Below, piece after piece: positions 52,037-64,000 of a stretch of DNA of 64,000 bases. The stretch spans positions 1 to 64,000 of the forward strand of contig NZ_LS991949.1 in the NCBI RefSeq assembly GCF_900476125.1, given 5' to 3'. Position numbers and translations under genes: made by a program. The notes below the pieces were generated by a model, which ran no database searches, was not told the origin of the DNA, and was given only the letters and a program-made list of their open reading frames with translations. This stretch comes from Metamycoplasma alkalescens. Its GTDB lineage: Bacteria; Bacillota_I; Bacilli_A; Mycoplasmatales; Metamycoplasmataceae. The stretch's first letter is position 1, and the number at the start of each line of letters is the position of its first letter.

Positions 52037-54838
52037 ATGAAAAGAAAAGCAAATAATTTTGTTTCTGAAGAAGAAAATAAAAACATCAAAACAAACAAAG
52101 TTTCACAAAAAAGAAATTTTATTAATCAACGTTTAATTGAAGCTTCAGAATCTAATATTGAAAATCTTTATAAAAAATACAATACATCAGAGCATGGTAC
52201 TCTTGATGAAGATGTGATTAAAGAAAATAAAGAGAAATATGGAACAAACAAAATTTCTAAAAAAGGTGAAGATAATGGATTCAAGCGATTTTTTAGGTCA
52301 TTTTTTAATTTGTTTAACATCATTCTTTTAGTTTTAGTTTTTGTTTCGGCAATCGTTGATATTATTTTGCCACTTGTTCAAAATAAACCCGATGATTTAA
52401 ATTACATCACTGTGATTATTATTGTTGTAATTATATTTTCAAGTAGCATCATTCATTTTATTCAAGAACAACGATCAGCTTCAAATGCAAATAAATTAAT
52501 TGAGATTATTGCAACAACATGTTTAGTTGAAAGAAATGGCGTTTTGAAAGAAATTCCAATGGATGAAGTTGTTGCTGGAGATATTGTGCATTTGGCAGCG
52601 GGAGACATAATTCCTGGGGATGTAAGAATTATTAGTGCTAAGGACTTATTTGTTTCGCAATCTTCTTTAACGGGTGAAAGTGTTGCAATTGAGAAATATG
52701 CACAAATTGATACGCAAGGCAAATATGACAATGTTACTGATCGACAAAATTTAGCATTTATGGGGTCAAATATTATTTCTGGATCTGCTAAAGCATTAGT
52801 TATAATTGTTGGAAATGAGACATTCATTGGTTCAGTTGCTTCGAAATTGAATGAAAAACCAACTCCAACCAACTTTGATAAAGGAATCAAAAAAATTTCT
52901 TTATTGTTTACAATTGTAATTTCGATTGTTATTCCAATTGTTTTTTTAATTGTTGGATTAACACAACAAAGAACAGATGGAAATGTTGCTTGATTAAATG
53001 CGCTATTGTTTGGAATTTCAATTGCAATTGGAATTACCCCTGAAATGCTTCCGATGATTGTGACTGCTTGTTTATCAAGAGGTTCAATTGCAATGGGGAA
53101 AGCTAAAACAATTGTTAAGAGCTTAAATTCAATCCAAAACTTTGGAACAATGGATATTTTGTGTACTGATAAAACTGGAACATTGACGCAAGATGAAATT
53201 ATTTTAGAACGTCATTTGGATGTTAATGGTAAAGAAGACTTACATGTTTTAAAATATGCATTTTTAAATTCATATTATCAAACAGGATTAAAAAATATTT
53301 TAGATACTTCAATCATTACAAGAACACTTGAATTAGCAGAGGATAAAAAATATTTAGATAATCTTGAATTACATTATTTAAAAGTTGATGAAGTTCCTTT
53401 TGATTTCAATCGGAAAAGAATGTCAGTTTTAGTTAAATCATTAAAAAATGAAAAAGTGACTTTAATTACTAAAGGAGCTGTTGAAGAAATTATTAATGTA
53501 TGTAGCAAAATTTATTTAGATGGTAAAGTTGTTCCATTGGATAAAAAAATCACGAAAAAAGTTTTAAATAAAGTTAGAGAATTTAGCGAAGAAGGAATGA
53601 GGGTTGTTGCAATTGCTTCAAAAAAATCAACCTCGGAAGCAATTGGAAAATTATCAGTTGCAGATGAAAAAGAAATGACATTAATTGGTTATCTAACATT
53701 TTTAGATCCACCAAAAGATTCGGCCGAAGATGCAATTAAAAAATTACATAATTTAGGTGTTGCAGTGAAGATTTTAACTGGGGATAATCCTTTAGTTACA
53801 AAATCAGTTTGTGCAAAGGTTGGCATTCCATATCAAAAAATTCTTTTAGGACAAGAAATTTCAAAAATGAGTGATGAAGAGCTAGCAATTGAGGTTGAAA
53901 AAACCGATATTTTTGCAAAACTAAGTCCTGATCAAAAAGCAAGAATCATTGCAATTTTAAGAAAAAATGGCCATGTTGTTGGTTATATGGGTGACGGAAT
54001 TAATGATGCTCCGGCGATGAAAATTGCTGATGTTTCAATCTCTGTTGATACAGCTGTTGATATTGCAAAAGAAACAGCAAACATTATTCTTTTAGAAAAA
54101 GATTTAAATGTTTTAGCAACCGGAATTATTGAAGGTAGAAAAACACATGCTAATATCAACAAATACATCAAAATAACTGTTGCTTCAAACTTTGGGAATA
54201 TTTTAAGTGTAATGATTGCATCGGTTATGTTGCCTTTTATTCCAATGGCACCAGTGCAAATAATTTTTCTAAACTTAATTTATGATATTTGTTGTGGGGC
54301 AATCCCTTGGGATAATGTTGATAAAGAAACAATTGAATCACCGCCGAAATGGGATCATAAATCAATTTGGAAATTTATGCTTTGGTTTGGAATTACAAGT
54401 TCAATCATTGATGTCATGACATTTTGTTTATTGTTTTTCTTGATTCTACCAAAATCAGTTGGGAAAGAAACATTCACAAAAATCAGTGATTATCACAACT
54501 TATTATCAAAAGAACAACAAACACTATTTAAATCAATGTTTTGATCAGGATGATTAATTCTTTCAATGTGAACACAAGCAATGGTTCTACATTTCTTGAG
54601 ATCAAAAAAAGTTGCAATTATTCAAACCAATGCTTCAGTTCCACTGATTATTTCAACATTAATGGGAATTGGTGTCGTAACAGCATTGCCATATATTCCA
54701 AAATTAAATTCAGCACTGCTTCTATCTCCACTTCCAGCGATATATTTTGCTTGATTAGCATTGCTTTTAACAACCTATTTAACATTAGTTGCAATTGTCA
54801 AAATAATCTATCGAAAAGTTTATCGTTCGATTCTATAA
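52037..54838 (+). CDS. mgtA: magnesium-translocating P-type ATPase
   Basis: A 933-aa P3B-type ATPase that imports Mg2+. Seen: an N-terminal soluble tail, LFVSQSSLTGESVAIEK near residue 212 (actuator TGES), GIAIGITPEMLPMIV-like IAIGITPEMLPMIVTACLSR near 327, the phosphorylation site CTDKTGTLTQDE with Asp378, KILTGDNPLVTK near 579 and YMGDGINDAPAM near 651. About ten membrane helices. TGA codons near 52991 and 54541 are Trp; after the latter the last three helices follow. It has a perfect Shine-Dalgarno sequence, its own leader and a terminator. Confidence 0.95.
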
Positions 54839-54850
54839 TTAATTTTTTTA

Positions 54851-54886
54851 AAAAAAGACATCAAAAATTTCAAATGTCTTTTTTTG
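54851..54886 (+). terminator. terminator after mgtA
   Basis: An 11-bp stem AAAAAAGACAT / ATGTCTTTTTT, followed by T. Confidence 0.88.
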
Positions 54887-54987
54887 TTTTTTAAAATTAA
54901 AATTAAATCTTGATAAAAAAATCCAAGTTTGGCATTAATATATTACAATTTACTATATAAATTAAATAAGGAATTAAGTTTTATAAT

Positions 54988-55959
54988 ATGACACAAAAAG
55001 ATGATAATATTGCTATTTTCACGATGGATAATTCCGAAAAATTAGCAAACGAGATTGGAATTTATTTAAATCGTGAGATTAAAAAAATTAATAAAGTAAT
55101 ATTCGCCGATGGAGAAAGAATGCTTTTTCCCAATGAAACAGTGCGAAACAAAACAGTTTTCATTATTAATAACACCTCAAAACCAGTCAATGATAATTTA
55201 ATGGATTTATTAATCTTTATTGATTCATTAAAACGCGCCAATGCCAAAAGAGTAATTTGTGTAATGACTTATTATGGTTATGCAAGACAAGATCGAATGG
55301 CAAACCCACGCCAACCAATCACAGCACGTTTAGTTGCGGATTTACTTGAGACAGCAGGAGCAGATAAATTAATTACGCTTGATTTACATAATGCTTCAAT
55401 TCAGGGGTTTTTTAATATCCCAGTTGATGATTTGCGAGGACAATTTATTTTTTCAAAAGAGTTTCGTTTAAGAAATGATAAATTTGTAATTGTTTCTCCT
55501 GACCATGGTGGCGCTGTGCGGGCAAGACAACTTTCAGAATTACTAAAAACTGAAGAACAAATTGCAATTATTGACAAAAGAAGAACAGCCCCAAATGTTT
55601 CAGAAATTATGGGTGTTTTAGGGGATGTTAAAAATAAAAATGTGATTATTTATGATGACATTATTGATACAGGTGGAACAATTGTTCATGCGGCAGAAAT
55701 TCTAAAGAAACAAGGGGCGAATAAAATTATTATTGCCGCAACACATGGACTATTTTCAAAAGGTTTTGAAATGTTTGAGGAAAGTAAGATTATTGATGAA
55801 GTAATTATTACTAATTCAATTGATCATTCACACTTATCACATTTTAAAAAATTAAGAGAATTGTCAATGGCAGAGTTTCTTGGATTAGTCATTAAAGCAA
55901 ATATTAATAACACTTCAATTGGTGAAATATATGAAGATTATAGCAAGGGAAGAGTTTAA
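54988..55959 (+). CDS. prs: ribose-phosphate pyrophosphokinase
   Basis: A 323-aa PRPP synthetase making phosphoribosyl pyrophosphate from ribose 5-phosphate and ATP. Seen: FADGERMLFPNETVRNK near residue 37, TYYGYARQDRMANPRQPITA near 91 (flexible ATP loop), TLDLHNASIQGFFNIPVDDL near 130, VSPDHGGAVRARQL near 170 and the PRPP loop YDDIIDTGGTIVHAA near 222. No in-frame TGA. AAGGAATTAAG lies before the ATG. It overlaps rsmG by 29 bp. Confidence 0.96.
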   Translation: MTQKDDNIAIFTMDNSEKLANEIGIYLNREIKKINKVIFADGERMLFPNETVRNKTVFIINNTSKPVNDNLMDLLIFIDSLKRANAKRVICVMTYYGYARQDRMANPRQPITARLVADLLETAGADKLITLDLHNASIQGFFNIPVDDLRGQFIFSKEFRLRNDKFVIVSPDHGGAVRARQLSELLKTEEQIAIIDKRRTAPNVSEIMGVLGDVKNKNVIIYDDIIDTGGTIVHAAEILKKQGANKIIIAATHGLFSKGFEMFEESKIIDEVIITNSIDHSHLSHFKKLRELSMAEFLGLVIKANINNTSIGEIYEDYSKGRV

Positions 55960-56650
55960 TCAATTAATTAAAACTTCTTTAAATAAGATAGATGATATAA
56001 TAATTTCCAAACTTTGGGATTATTATTTTTTAATTGAAAATCATAATCAAACTTATAACTTAACTGGTTATTATCAAGATAAATTAGTTAAAGAAGGGAT
56101 TATTGAATCAATTTTAATTTTTAAAGAAATTAATAAAAATATTCTTTGTTTAACAAATAAAAAAATTTTAGATATTGGTTCAGGAGCAGGATTTCCAATC
56201 ATTCCTTATTTTATTTATAATCCAAATTTTGAATTAACAATTTATGAACCAAGTCAAAAAAGAGTTAATTTTTTAAAAAAAGTTATTCAAGTTTGTGATC
56301 TTAAAAATATCACAATTAAACCCCTTCGTGCCGAAGAATCAAACGAGTTTGAATCTTTTGATTTTATTAGTGCGAAAGCAGTTTCTGAGCTAAAAAATTT
56401 AGTTGAAATTTCGCATCATTTAGGAAAAAAAGATGCGATTTTTTGCTTTTTAAAATCTTCAAATTATCAAAATGAAATTAATAATTCAAATTGAATTAAA
56501 AAAAATTTAAATATTGATTATCAAATTCTTGATTTGGGGATTTTTTTTAATATCCCTAATGTATTAGTTTATTATCAAAAAACAAAAAAAACACCAGATT
56601 TTATTCCAAGAAAATGGTCAATTATTATTAAAAATAATTTAAAAAAATAA
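55931..56650 (+). CDS. rsmG: 16S rRNA (guanine527-N7)-methyltransferase
   Basis: A 239-aa RsmG/GidB. Seen: NHNQTYNLTGYY near residue 37, SAM motif I KILDIGSGAGFPIIP near 76, the acidic YEPSQKRVNFLKKV near 103 and the family's ISAKAVSELKNLVE near 151. TGA near 56492 is Trp and adds about 50 residues. The ATG lies inside the end of prs in another frame, giving a 29-bp overlap; a GTG four codons earlier is also possible. Confidence 0.9.
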
Positions 56651-56651
56651 G

Positions 56652-56681
56652 CTTACTTTTAGTTAAAAAGTAAGTTTTTTT
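56652..56681 (+). terminator. terminator after rsmG
   Basis: Stem CTTACTTTT / AAAAGTAAG with short loop and seven T, starting just after the stop. Confidence 0.87.
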
Positions 56682-56780
56682 ATCAACTTTTTTTCTTTAA
56701 ATAAATTTTTTATTAAATAATTTATTTAATAAATTATATAATTTTACCTATTAAGTATATTATTCAAGGAGATAAATTTT

Positions 56781-59700
56781 ATGAAAAGGTTATTTAAAGA
56801 AGTTTTCAGATCTTTATCGAAGAATAAGGTCACATTAGTATGTTTAACCATATTAATCTTTTTAACGACATTTTTATTTACCCTTTTAAATGATGTTAGA
56901 ACTTCTTACTCAAGAACAATAAATGCATATGATAAAGTATCTAAGTTACATGATTTAACAGTTGACTTAGATCTTAATCCTTCTGGAATAATTCCGCATA
57001 ATGGCTATGACCAAATTGGTGAAGACAATGTTACAAAGGTTAATGAACCAATTAAATTTGAAGCAACACCAAATAGCCAATCCCAAAATAATAATGAAAA
57101 ACAAGTTACCTATACACTTAATCTACCTGCTGATAAACAAAATTATCTTAAAATAAGTGATATTGGAAAATGAGATGTTGATCAAAAATATAAAAATTTT
57201 TATATCTCAACACAGGATTTTTTAAAACTATATTATGAAGAAATTAATGGCAATATAACAAGTACAAAATTTGCGATTAATAATAAAGCAAATACAACTG
57301 AAGACAGAATCAATGAATTTAGTTTTTCAGGTGGAAATAATAACAATAAAAAATTTAAAGTTTATACAAATAAAAACGGAAAATTTGAATTAGTTAAAGA
57401 GACTATTACATTAAAAAACTCTGAAAAATATGAATTTAAATCAGATGTTACTTTAGGAGATATTTTAACAATATCTTTTGCTGCTAGAGGTGCATTTAAT
57501 GATCAAGCAACTAAAGATGCAGTAATTGATGCATCCCCATTATTCATTAATGTCAAAACTAAAGAAGCTTCATTTAAAACTAGTGATTATGACCAATGAA
57601 GAGATGAAGGCATTTTGCATATTATTCCTTCAACAGAAGTCTTAAAATTACTAGGATTTGAAAAAGATTTAAAAGACAATAAGTGATATTTTAAAAAGGA
57701 TAATAATTCTGAATTAAAACTACAAGATGATAAGAAAACTACTGAATCACAAATTACTGCTAGTGATAAGTTAGAAAAAAACTTTACTTTAAAACAAAAT
57801 AATATTTCAGTAAACTCTCCTGCATATGTTGAATTAAAGTCAGGAACTAATTATACAATTCCAAAAAATTGAATAAGAAAGTCAGAAAAACTAGTTACTT
57901 ATAATTGATATCGTTATATTCTAAATTGAAATGAAATAATGAATGAAGAAGATTCAAATTGAAAAGGTTCATATTTTAGATTTATAACTAATTTTAAGAA
58001 TAACTACAAAACTGATTATGATAATAAGTTATATTTCTCATATTGAGATAAAACGATTACAATGAAATACTCAATTCTTGATGGTTCAAATAAATTTCAA
58101 GAAATTATAGAAAATGAAAAAATTACAAAAGATGATTTAAATCGAACTTTCAAGAGAGCATGAGAAGCAAATGTAAGAAAACCAAATCAAAAAATTCCTG
58201 CAAATAAATTAAAAAATGATAATCTTAAAGCTTGAACTATCAAAGATATTGAATTTAATAAAATTGGTCAAGATGAAATTTCAAATGAAGATTTTGAAGC
58301 AATTGCTGATGTTTCAAAACTTAAAAAACATCAAGACTTCATTCGTAACAACACTGTTGGTTTTGCAAAAGTCTCAATTCTTAAAAATATCCAAGATCGT
58401 GTTGGTAAGGATAATCTAGGAATTAGAAAAACAATTACTGTTGAAACTGTTAATGAAGAAAATAGTAAAAAGAATGTTTTCCACTTTGTTGATATGGGAG
58501 ACAAAAATAAAAAAATTAATGGTTTTGAAAATAATGTCGGAAGATTGTATCATGAAACATTAAACCCCGGATGATTAAACCAAAGTATTTCAAATGAAAA
58601 TGTTGATAGTTTCTTATTAAAACCAGATAAAAATAGTTCAAAAATTAAAAAACTTCCTTCAGTTTATACAAGATCATTAATATCATCAATTTTTAGAAAT
58701 TTCACCCCTGATATTAATTACTTTAATGCTGATATTCGATTTGAAAATTATTATGACTTTTTTAGAAGTACACAAATTCCCAATCTAGTTAATGGCAAGA
58801 TTTTAGTTTTAACAACGGCTGATGATGAAGAAAAAGCAAATGGATCAAGTGTGATTGGTGCAATTGCAATGCCATTGCCTGATAAATATATTGTTTTAAA
58901 ACAAAGTCATATTGATGGATTTTCAGATAAAAAAGTTTGAAATAAGATTATTGTTGAAAATAAAGATTATTTAAGTTTAGATGAAGTTTATCAATATTTA
59001 ATCAAAAATAATTACACAATTCGGGCTGAAATTGGGGAAAATGGATGAGCTGTAGTAAGTGACCAATTTCGAAACTCAATTAGTTTACCAATTTCATTTG
59101 GTGCAATTTCAAATGATTTAACACAAGAAATTATCCAAAAAAATACGATTAAGACATTAATTGAACAACTTCAATCAGCATTGATTGATACAGACTTTGG
59201 AAAATTGTTTAAGCGTCAAGACATTGTTCGTTTATTTAGAGCAATTTCAGATTCAATTGAAGCAAATGGTTTCCATACTTTATTATCAATTGGGAAAACA
59301 AACCGCTTTATTTTTGAAAAAACAATGTTGGATGTTATTAAATATTTAGTAAAACCAATTAATCAAACTAATACACAAAATTTACAATATGTTAATATCA
59401 ATGCCAATTCATTTTTACATAATTTCTTTAGAAACATTTTTAAATACTTCAAAATGAAATATGTTGAAAATGATCGAAATGATCAATATATTGTCAATGA
59501 AATTAATAAATTAGCCCAAATTCTTAGTTTCAATAAAATGTATATCATTCCACAATTAAAAATTTCATTAAGTGATCTATTAGGTTATATTGAGAATAAA
59601 GAAAAAATCTTTGATGTTTTATCAGAATTAATTAGTTCAATTGATTTTGTGAAATTTTCAGTCCTAATCAATGATTGATTTGATAAACATCCTTATAAAC

Positions 59701-62700
59701 CATTTACCGCAGTTAATGATACATATTGAACAATGTCACGTGATCGAATGCTGATTTCATTCCTGGCATCAGTTAATGAAAATCAATTTAAAAATAGTTT
59801 AAAAGATTTAATTAACTTAGTTGATTTTTCAAAATTCTTAAAACCTGATTTAAATGAAAAATCAAGTTATTTTGCAAAATGAGTTGCTGCACACAAAGAA
59901 GCAAGAACACTCAACGAAGAAGATAAAAACCAAGTAGAAAAATTCTTTAGGGCATTAGATGCAAAAAAAGACGGATCATACTCAAATATTAGAGAAGGTT
60001 TATCAACAATTATTTCAAATATTAGTTTAGAAAAATTCACTGCTTCATTAGGCAAATTAATTCGTCATGTCAAATACCCAATTACTGCAAATAATAAAAT
60101 TTATAATGACTACAACACTGAAGAATTAAATAAATTTGATTATTTAGCAGCCTTTATGTCTTCAATAAATTCAGGAATTGATAATAATGTTTCATTTAGT
60201 AAAATTAATCAAATCCAAAATGCAATTATTCAAATTCTTAATTTATCAAACAAAACACAACAAGTAGCTGGCGATATTTTGAATATTGCAATCCCTAGTT
60301 CTGATGATGGAAAAATATCATTACTTGATTTAGGTGTTTTACCAAAATTAGCATTTCCAAAAAATCCATCTTCAACAAATGTAACGCCATATAATATTTC
60401 AATTAATGGGTTTAGTTTAGTTGATATTAAAAAAATTATTTCAAAAGTTGAAAATGCAATTACTTCAAAAACACTATTGAAATTAACGCAATCAGAATTA
60501 AACTTTATTAAAAATGAAGCCTTAATTAAAGAAATTGAATTAAATAATTTGAATTTAATTAAGGACAAATTAAATAAGTATTACCAATTTATTGAAAAAA
60601 TTCAATTAAAAAAATTAAAACCAACAAATGATAAATACGATTTCAAAGATTCAAAATCTGAACATGATGTTGATTCTTATGGTGATTTAACATATTGGTC
60701 AGCAATGATTGATAGCAGTAGCAGTATCAAAGATCTTGAAATTGTTAAAAAGATTCATAGTTTGCTTGCTGAGTATGTAATTGAACCTGTTTTCATGGGT
60801 AATAAAGAATATGATGTGATGAAAAATCATTTTAAGAGCTACAGCTTATGAATTAAATTAGCTTATTTCTTGAATCGAATTGAAAGAGATGAAGATAAAA
60901 TTACCATTGATGAACCAACAGGAAATAAAATTATTGAAAAACAACATAAAAAAGTTCTTTCATTTGATCAAATCACAGGGATTCTAAATGAATTATATTT
61001 ATTTGGGAAGAAAGAAAAAGTTGTTAAAGCAATGACTAATTATGAGAATGTTGTAAATCCAATTCCAAGTAAAGTAATTTTTGGATCTGATAGTCAATAT
61101 AATGCAACGGTGTTTAAAATTCCTTATGCTCATGCACATACGAATTTAGCAAATAAGGAATTAGAAAAATTACTTGATAATTCAACAGAAATTACAGAAT
61201 TTAAAAATAACTTAAGAAAAAATCATAATATTAAAGATGAAAAACTTATTAATAAAATTGTTGCCTTATTAAAAAATAATTCTTATGAAATTACATATAA
61301 CTTAGGTTATATTGCAACTGCTTCTCAATCAGCTACAAATTATGATGGTGCGCTAAATAAATTCATTAATTCATTTTTAAATACCAAAAAAAGAACAACT
61401 TCATTAAACCCTTTAATTAATGATGATTATGAATTTGATTTAGCATTCAAAATGGCAATTGATAATACAAAATTAGGTAATTATTTGTCAACAATAAATG
61501 TGCCAAATAATTTATTAAATCCAATGATTTTATTATCATTCCCACAAATTCCTTTGTATTATGGTTTAAGTCCAAATCCAAATGAAGGAAATTTAGCATA
61601 CATTGTTAAAAAGATGATGGATAATTTAAGATTTTCAAATATTGAAGATATTAAAAAACAAATCCAAGCGCTAACTCATGAATTTGATAGTTCAATTCAT
61701 TTTGTTGAATCAAAAAATGATAGTGCTGTAGATTTGGATATTTCAAGTTTTAACCATCTATTCAACAATGTTTTAAGAAATGAAAATGGTGGTGAATTAG
61801 AAATATTTGGGATTAATATCACAACTTCAATTAAAAAAGCCTTATTCAAAATTGTGCAACCAATTCAAGTTTCAAACCTAATTTCATACACTGATTCAGG
61901 TTCGTATTTAGCAAAAGTAAACTATGGTTATGCAAATAAAAATGGTAAGGAAGTATATACTGGAGATATTAGTCAATATTTAAATAACCCATATGGAATG
62001 CAAGTTTTCATTGCTTCATTGGATGATAAATATAAAATTAAAATCAATACCCAAGAATATTTAATTATTGGCATTGATTCATCAACAGATTATTTATATC
62101 CTGTTGTTAATGAAGAAAATATTCAAGTTGATCCAAGTACACAAGCAATTGTTTATGTTAATTCAAAAGGATTTGACCGGATTTTTTCAGCTTATCCAAC
62201 TTTTGCAATCAAAGAGTATGCTTTAGTTAAAGCACCAGTTGATGACAAAGGGAAATTTATTGCAGGAAGTTCACCAGAAGATCTAAAAAAAGAATTTAGT
62301 GAAATGATGACAAATATTAATCCAAATTCATTTAATAAAGTTTATTTAAAAGATGAAATGGATAGTATTAATCCTGAAAGAAAAATTCGTGTTGTCACAA
62401 TCAGATCAATTATTAATTCAATTCGAAATGCAAGTATTTATTTAATTAGTATTCTAATTATTTTGGTTGCCTTCATTATTTATTTCATTATGAAAAGATA
62501 TATTGAAGCAAGAAATAAAGTTGTCGGGATTCTAAGAGCACAAGGATATAAAACTTCAAAAATTGCTTTAGCATTCTGTGCTTTTGGATGAATTCCTGTT
62601 GTTGTGGGAGGTTTCTTTGGTTATATTTTAGGATTCTCATTACAAAAACCAGCAATGAATGTTTTAGCTTCATATTGAACACTCGAGAATAACATTATTC

Positions 62701-64000
62701 CAATTAATGTCTTCTCATTGCTTGGCACAATTTTAGTTCCGTTTTTATTTGTAAGTATTTTGATTTTTATCATTACAAGTATTTCTGTAAGTAAAAAACC
62801 AATTGAGTTAATGAGTGGAATTGTTGAAGTTAATGTTGGGAATTTAGCACAACGTGTTTCAGCAATGTTTAGAAAACTTCCAGTTAAAATTAGATTTATT
62901 GCCTCAATGGCACTAAATAATTTCTGGAAAATGTTTTCATTACTCCTTGCATTTTCAACAACGTCATTAATTTCGATGTTCTTTTTATCTTCAAATAATA
63001 TTTTTAATAAAGCAATTAAAAAAACTTATGAAGATCGACTATATAAATTTAAATTAGATTTAGAAAGCCCAACAACTGAAGGTGGACCTTATGTGACATA
63101 TAATAAGGATGATATCAATTCATTATTATATGTTCCGAATGATTTAGCTGGAAATGCTTCATCAAATGGAAGTCAACTTGATTATTCAAACCCAAATTTC
63201 TTAAGACCAGGTAACTCATTTAATACAGACGTTATTCAGAAAAAATTTGAGCCAGTTGTTCTAACGAAATCATCATTGGATATTCTTCTTGATTTATCTG
63301 TTGAACTAAGTCCGTGGGATATTACTTATGCGAATATGCCCGAAACCCAAAGAGCAAGAGTCTCGCAAATTTTCAAACGTGTTTCAAAAGAAATGCAAAA
63401 TACACAGTATTTAATTGATATTTCAAAAATTAAAACAAATGAAAATTACTTGGATGTTTCAAATAGTAAAATTGACAACATTATTGCCGTTACTGATTTA
63501 AATAAATTTAAAGAAGATTTAGCACAAAATAAAGAAGAAGATATGTCAAATCGAACAAGTTATTTCATCTTTACTTCTTCAGAAATTTTTGATTCCGGAA
63601 ATAGTGGCGGTCGGATTAATGAACAATTCAAATTTGTTGAATGAAATCCAACTGAGCAGTTTTATCAAAAACCAAAAGCTGTTTCAACGTCAAGATATAG
63701 ACAAGAATATCGTAATTTCTTAGTCAATGCATATCGTAAAATTCAAAATCTTGATTTCTTTGTTTCATTTGCAGGAATTTATTGAAATGACACAACAAAT
63801 GAAAAATATACCTATGCAAAAGCAAAATTAAATAATAAAGAACTAAAAATTTATGGTTATTATGATGATAGTCGTTTCATTTCAATTCGAAACCATAAAC
63901 ATGAAAATCTACAAAAAAAATTAGTTGATTTTGCTTATGATGAATCAAAAAATATTCCAATCATTATCAATGCTGTTGCAGCTAAAAAATATGGTTTAGG
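56781..64000 (+). CDS. giant FtsX-like ABC permease (partial at window end)
   Basis: One frame stays open for at least 2,406 codons and runs off the window. There is an N-terminal membrane anchor (SKNKVTLVCLTILIFLTTFL at about 13-40). About 1,830 mostly hydrophilic, presumably extracellular residues follow. An FtsX/MacB-type cluster with four hydrophobic segments lies at about 1875-2075: SIYLISILIILVAFIIYFIM, a KVVGILRAQGYKTSKIALAF coupling segment, then FVSILIFIITSISV and a segment near 2055. A second large loop follows. About 30 TGA-Trp codons lie in the frame. Mollicutes encode very large FtsX-domain proteins of unknown substrate. AAGGAGAT precedes the ATG. Confidence 0.88.

Noticed and set aside
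52462-52890. 142-codon minus-strand frame inside mgtA
   Set aside because: Shadow of the P-type ATPase; no independent start signals.

Overview
The window is AT-rich mollicute DNA that uses UGA for tryptophan. Almost every long gene is continuous only if TGA is read as Trp, while TAA and TAG end the genes. It begins exactly at the dnaA start codon, the usual first base of a mycoplasma chromosome. A split arginine deiminase pathway (arcA apart from arcB-arcC), an ADI sequence very like those of Mycoplasma arginini and M. hominis, and several lipoprotein families point to the hominis group (Metamycoplasma). The species cannot be fixed from the sequence alone. Coordinates below join pieces interrupted by TGA.

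Layout. 1-6.5 kb is housekeeping: dnaA, dnaN, an S4-domain protein, rpmB, a nucleosidase, tatD, rsmA, tRNA-Cys, tRNA-Arg, a free-standing 5S rRNA and recO. 6.6-10.5 kb (minus) holds a frameshifted DUF31/MIP-like serine protease lipoprotein and RNase J. 10.7-13.8 kb has a small membrane protein, mscL and the arcB-arcC operon. 13.8-17.4 kb has rlmB-cysS facing argS. 17.5-19.8 kb (minus) has tRNA-Ser, a nuclease lipoprotein, fructose-bisphosphate aldolase and an RpoE-like protein. 20-23.4 kb has arcA, rpsB and tsf. Then follow tRNA-Lys, tRNA-Leu and an IS30-family (IS1630-like) element flanked by two copies of a 30-bp hairpin.

25.4-33 kb (minus) is a BmpA/nucleoside-type ABC transporter: two permeases, a double ATPase and two paralogous binding lipoproteins. 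33.3-39.1 kb (minus) holds two large paralogous membrane-anchored DUF885 putative zinc peptidases. gpmI follows. 40.9-45.2 kb is the most accessory part: a lipoprotein gene, then a Vlp/Vsp-like cluster with two intact or near-intact genes and two decayed copies. The two live promoters carry A17 and A16 tracts between the -35 and -10 boxes, as expected for phase-variable expression. 45.3-48.1 kb (minus) encodes a P37-like binding lipoprotein and a P69/PhnE-like permease; a matching P29/PhnC-like ATPase lies about 4 kb away on the other strand. 48.4-51 kb is an overlapping operon of an S1-domain protein, a divergent Pgi and an Ldh-family enzyme. 52-56.7 kb has mgtA, prs and rsmG. The window ends inside a giant FtsX-like permease of more than 2,400 residues.

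Functionally, arginine hydrolysis (ArcA, ArcB, ArcC) would supply ATP. Only fragments of glycolysis are seen here (Pgi-like, Fba, GpmI, Ldh). Surface proteases, a nuclease lipoprotein and nucleoside/cofactor ABC transporters fit a parasite that scavenges host molecules. I regard the poly(A)-controlled lipoprotein cluster as the most promising accessory system.
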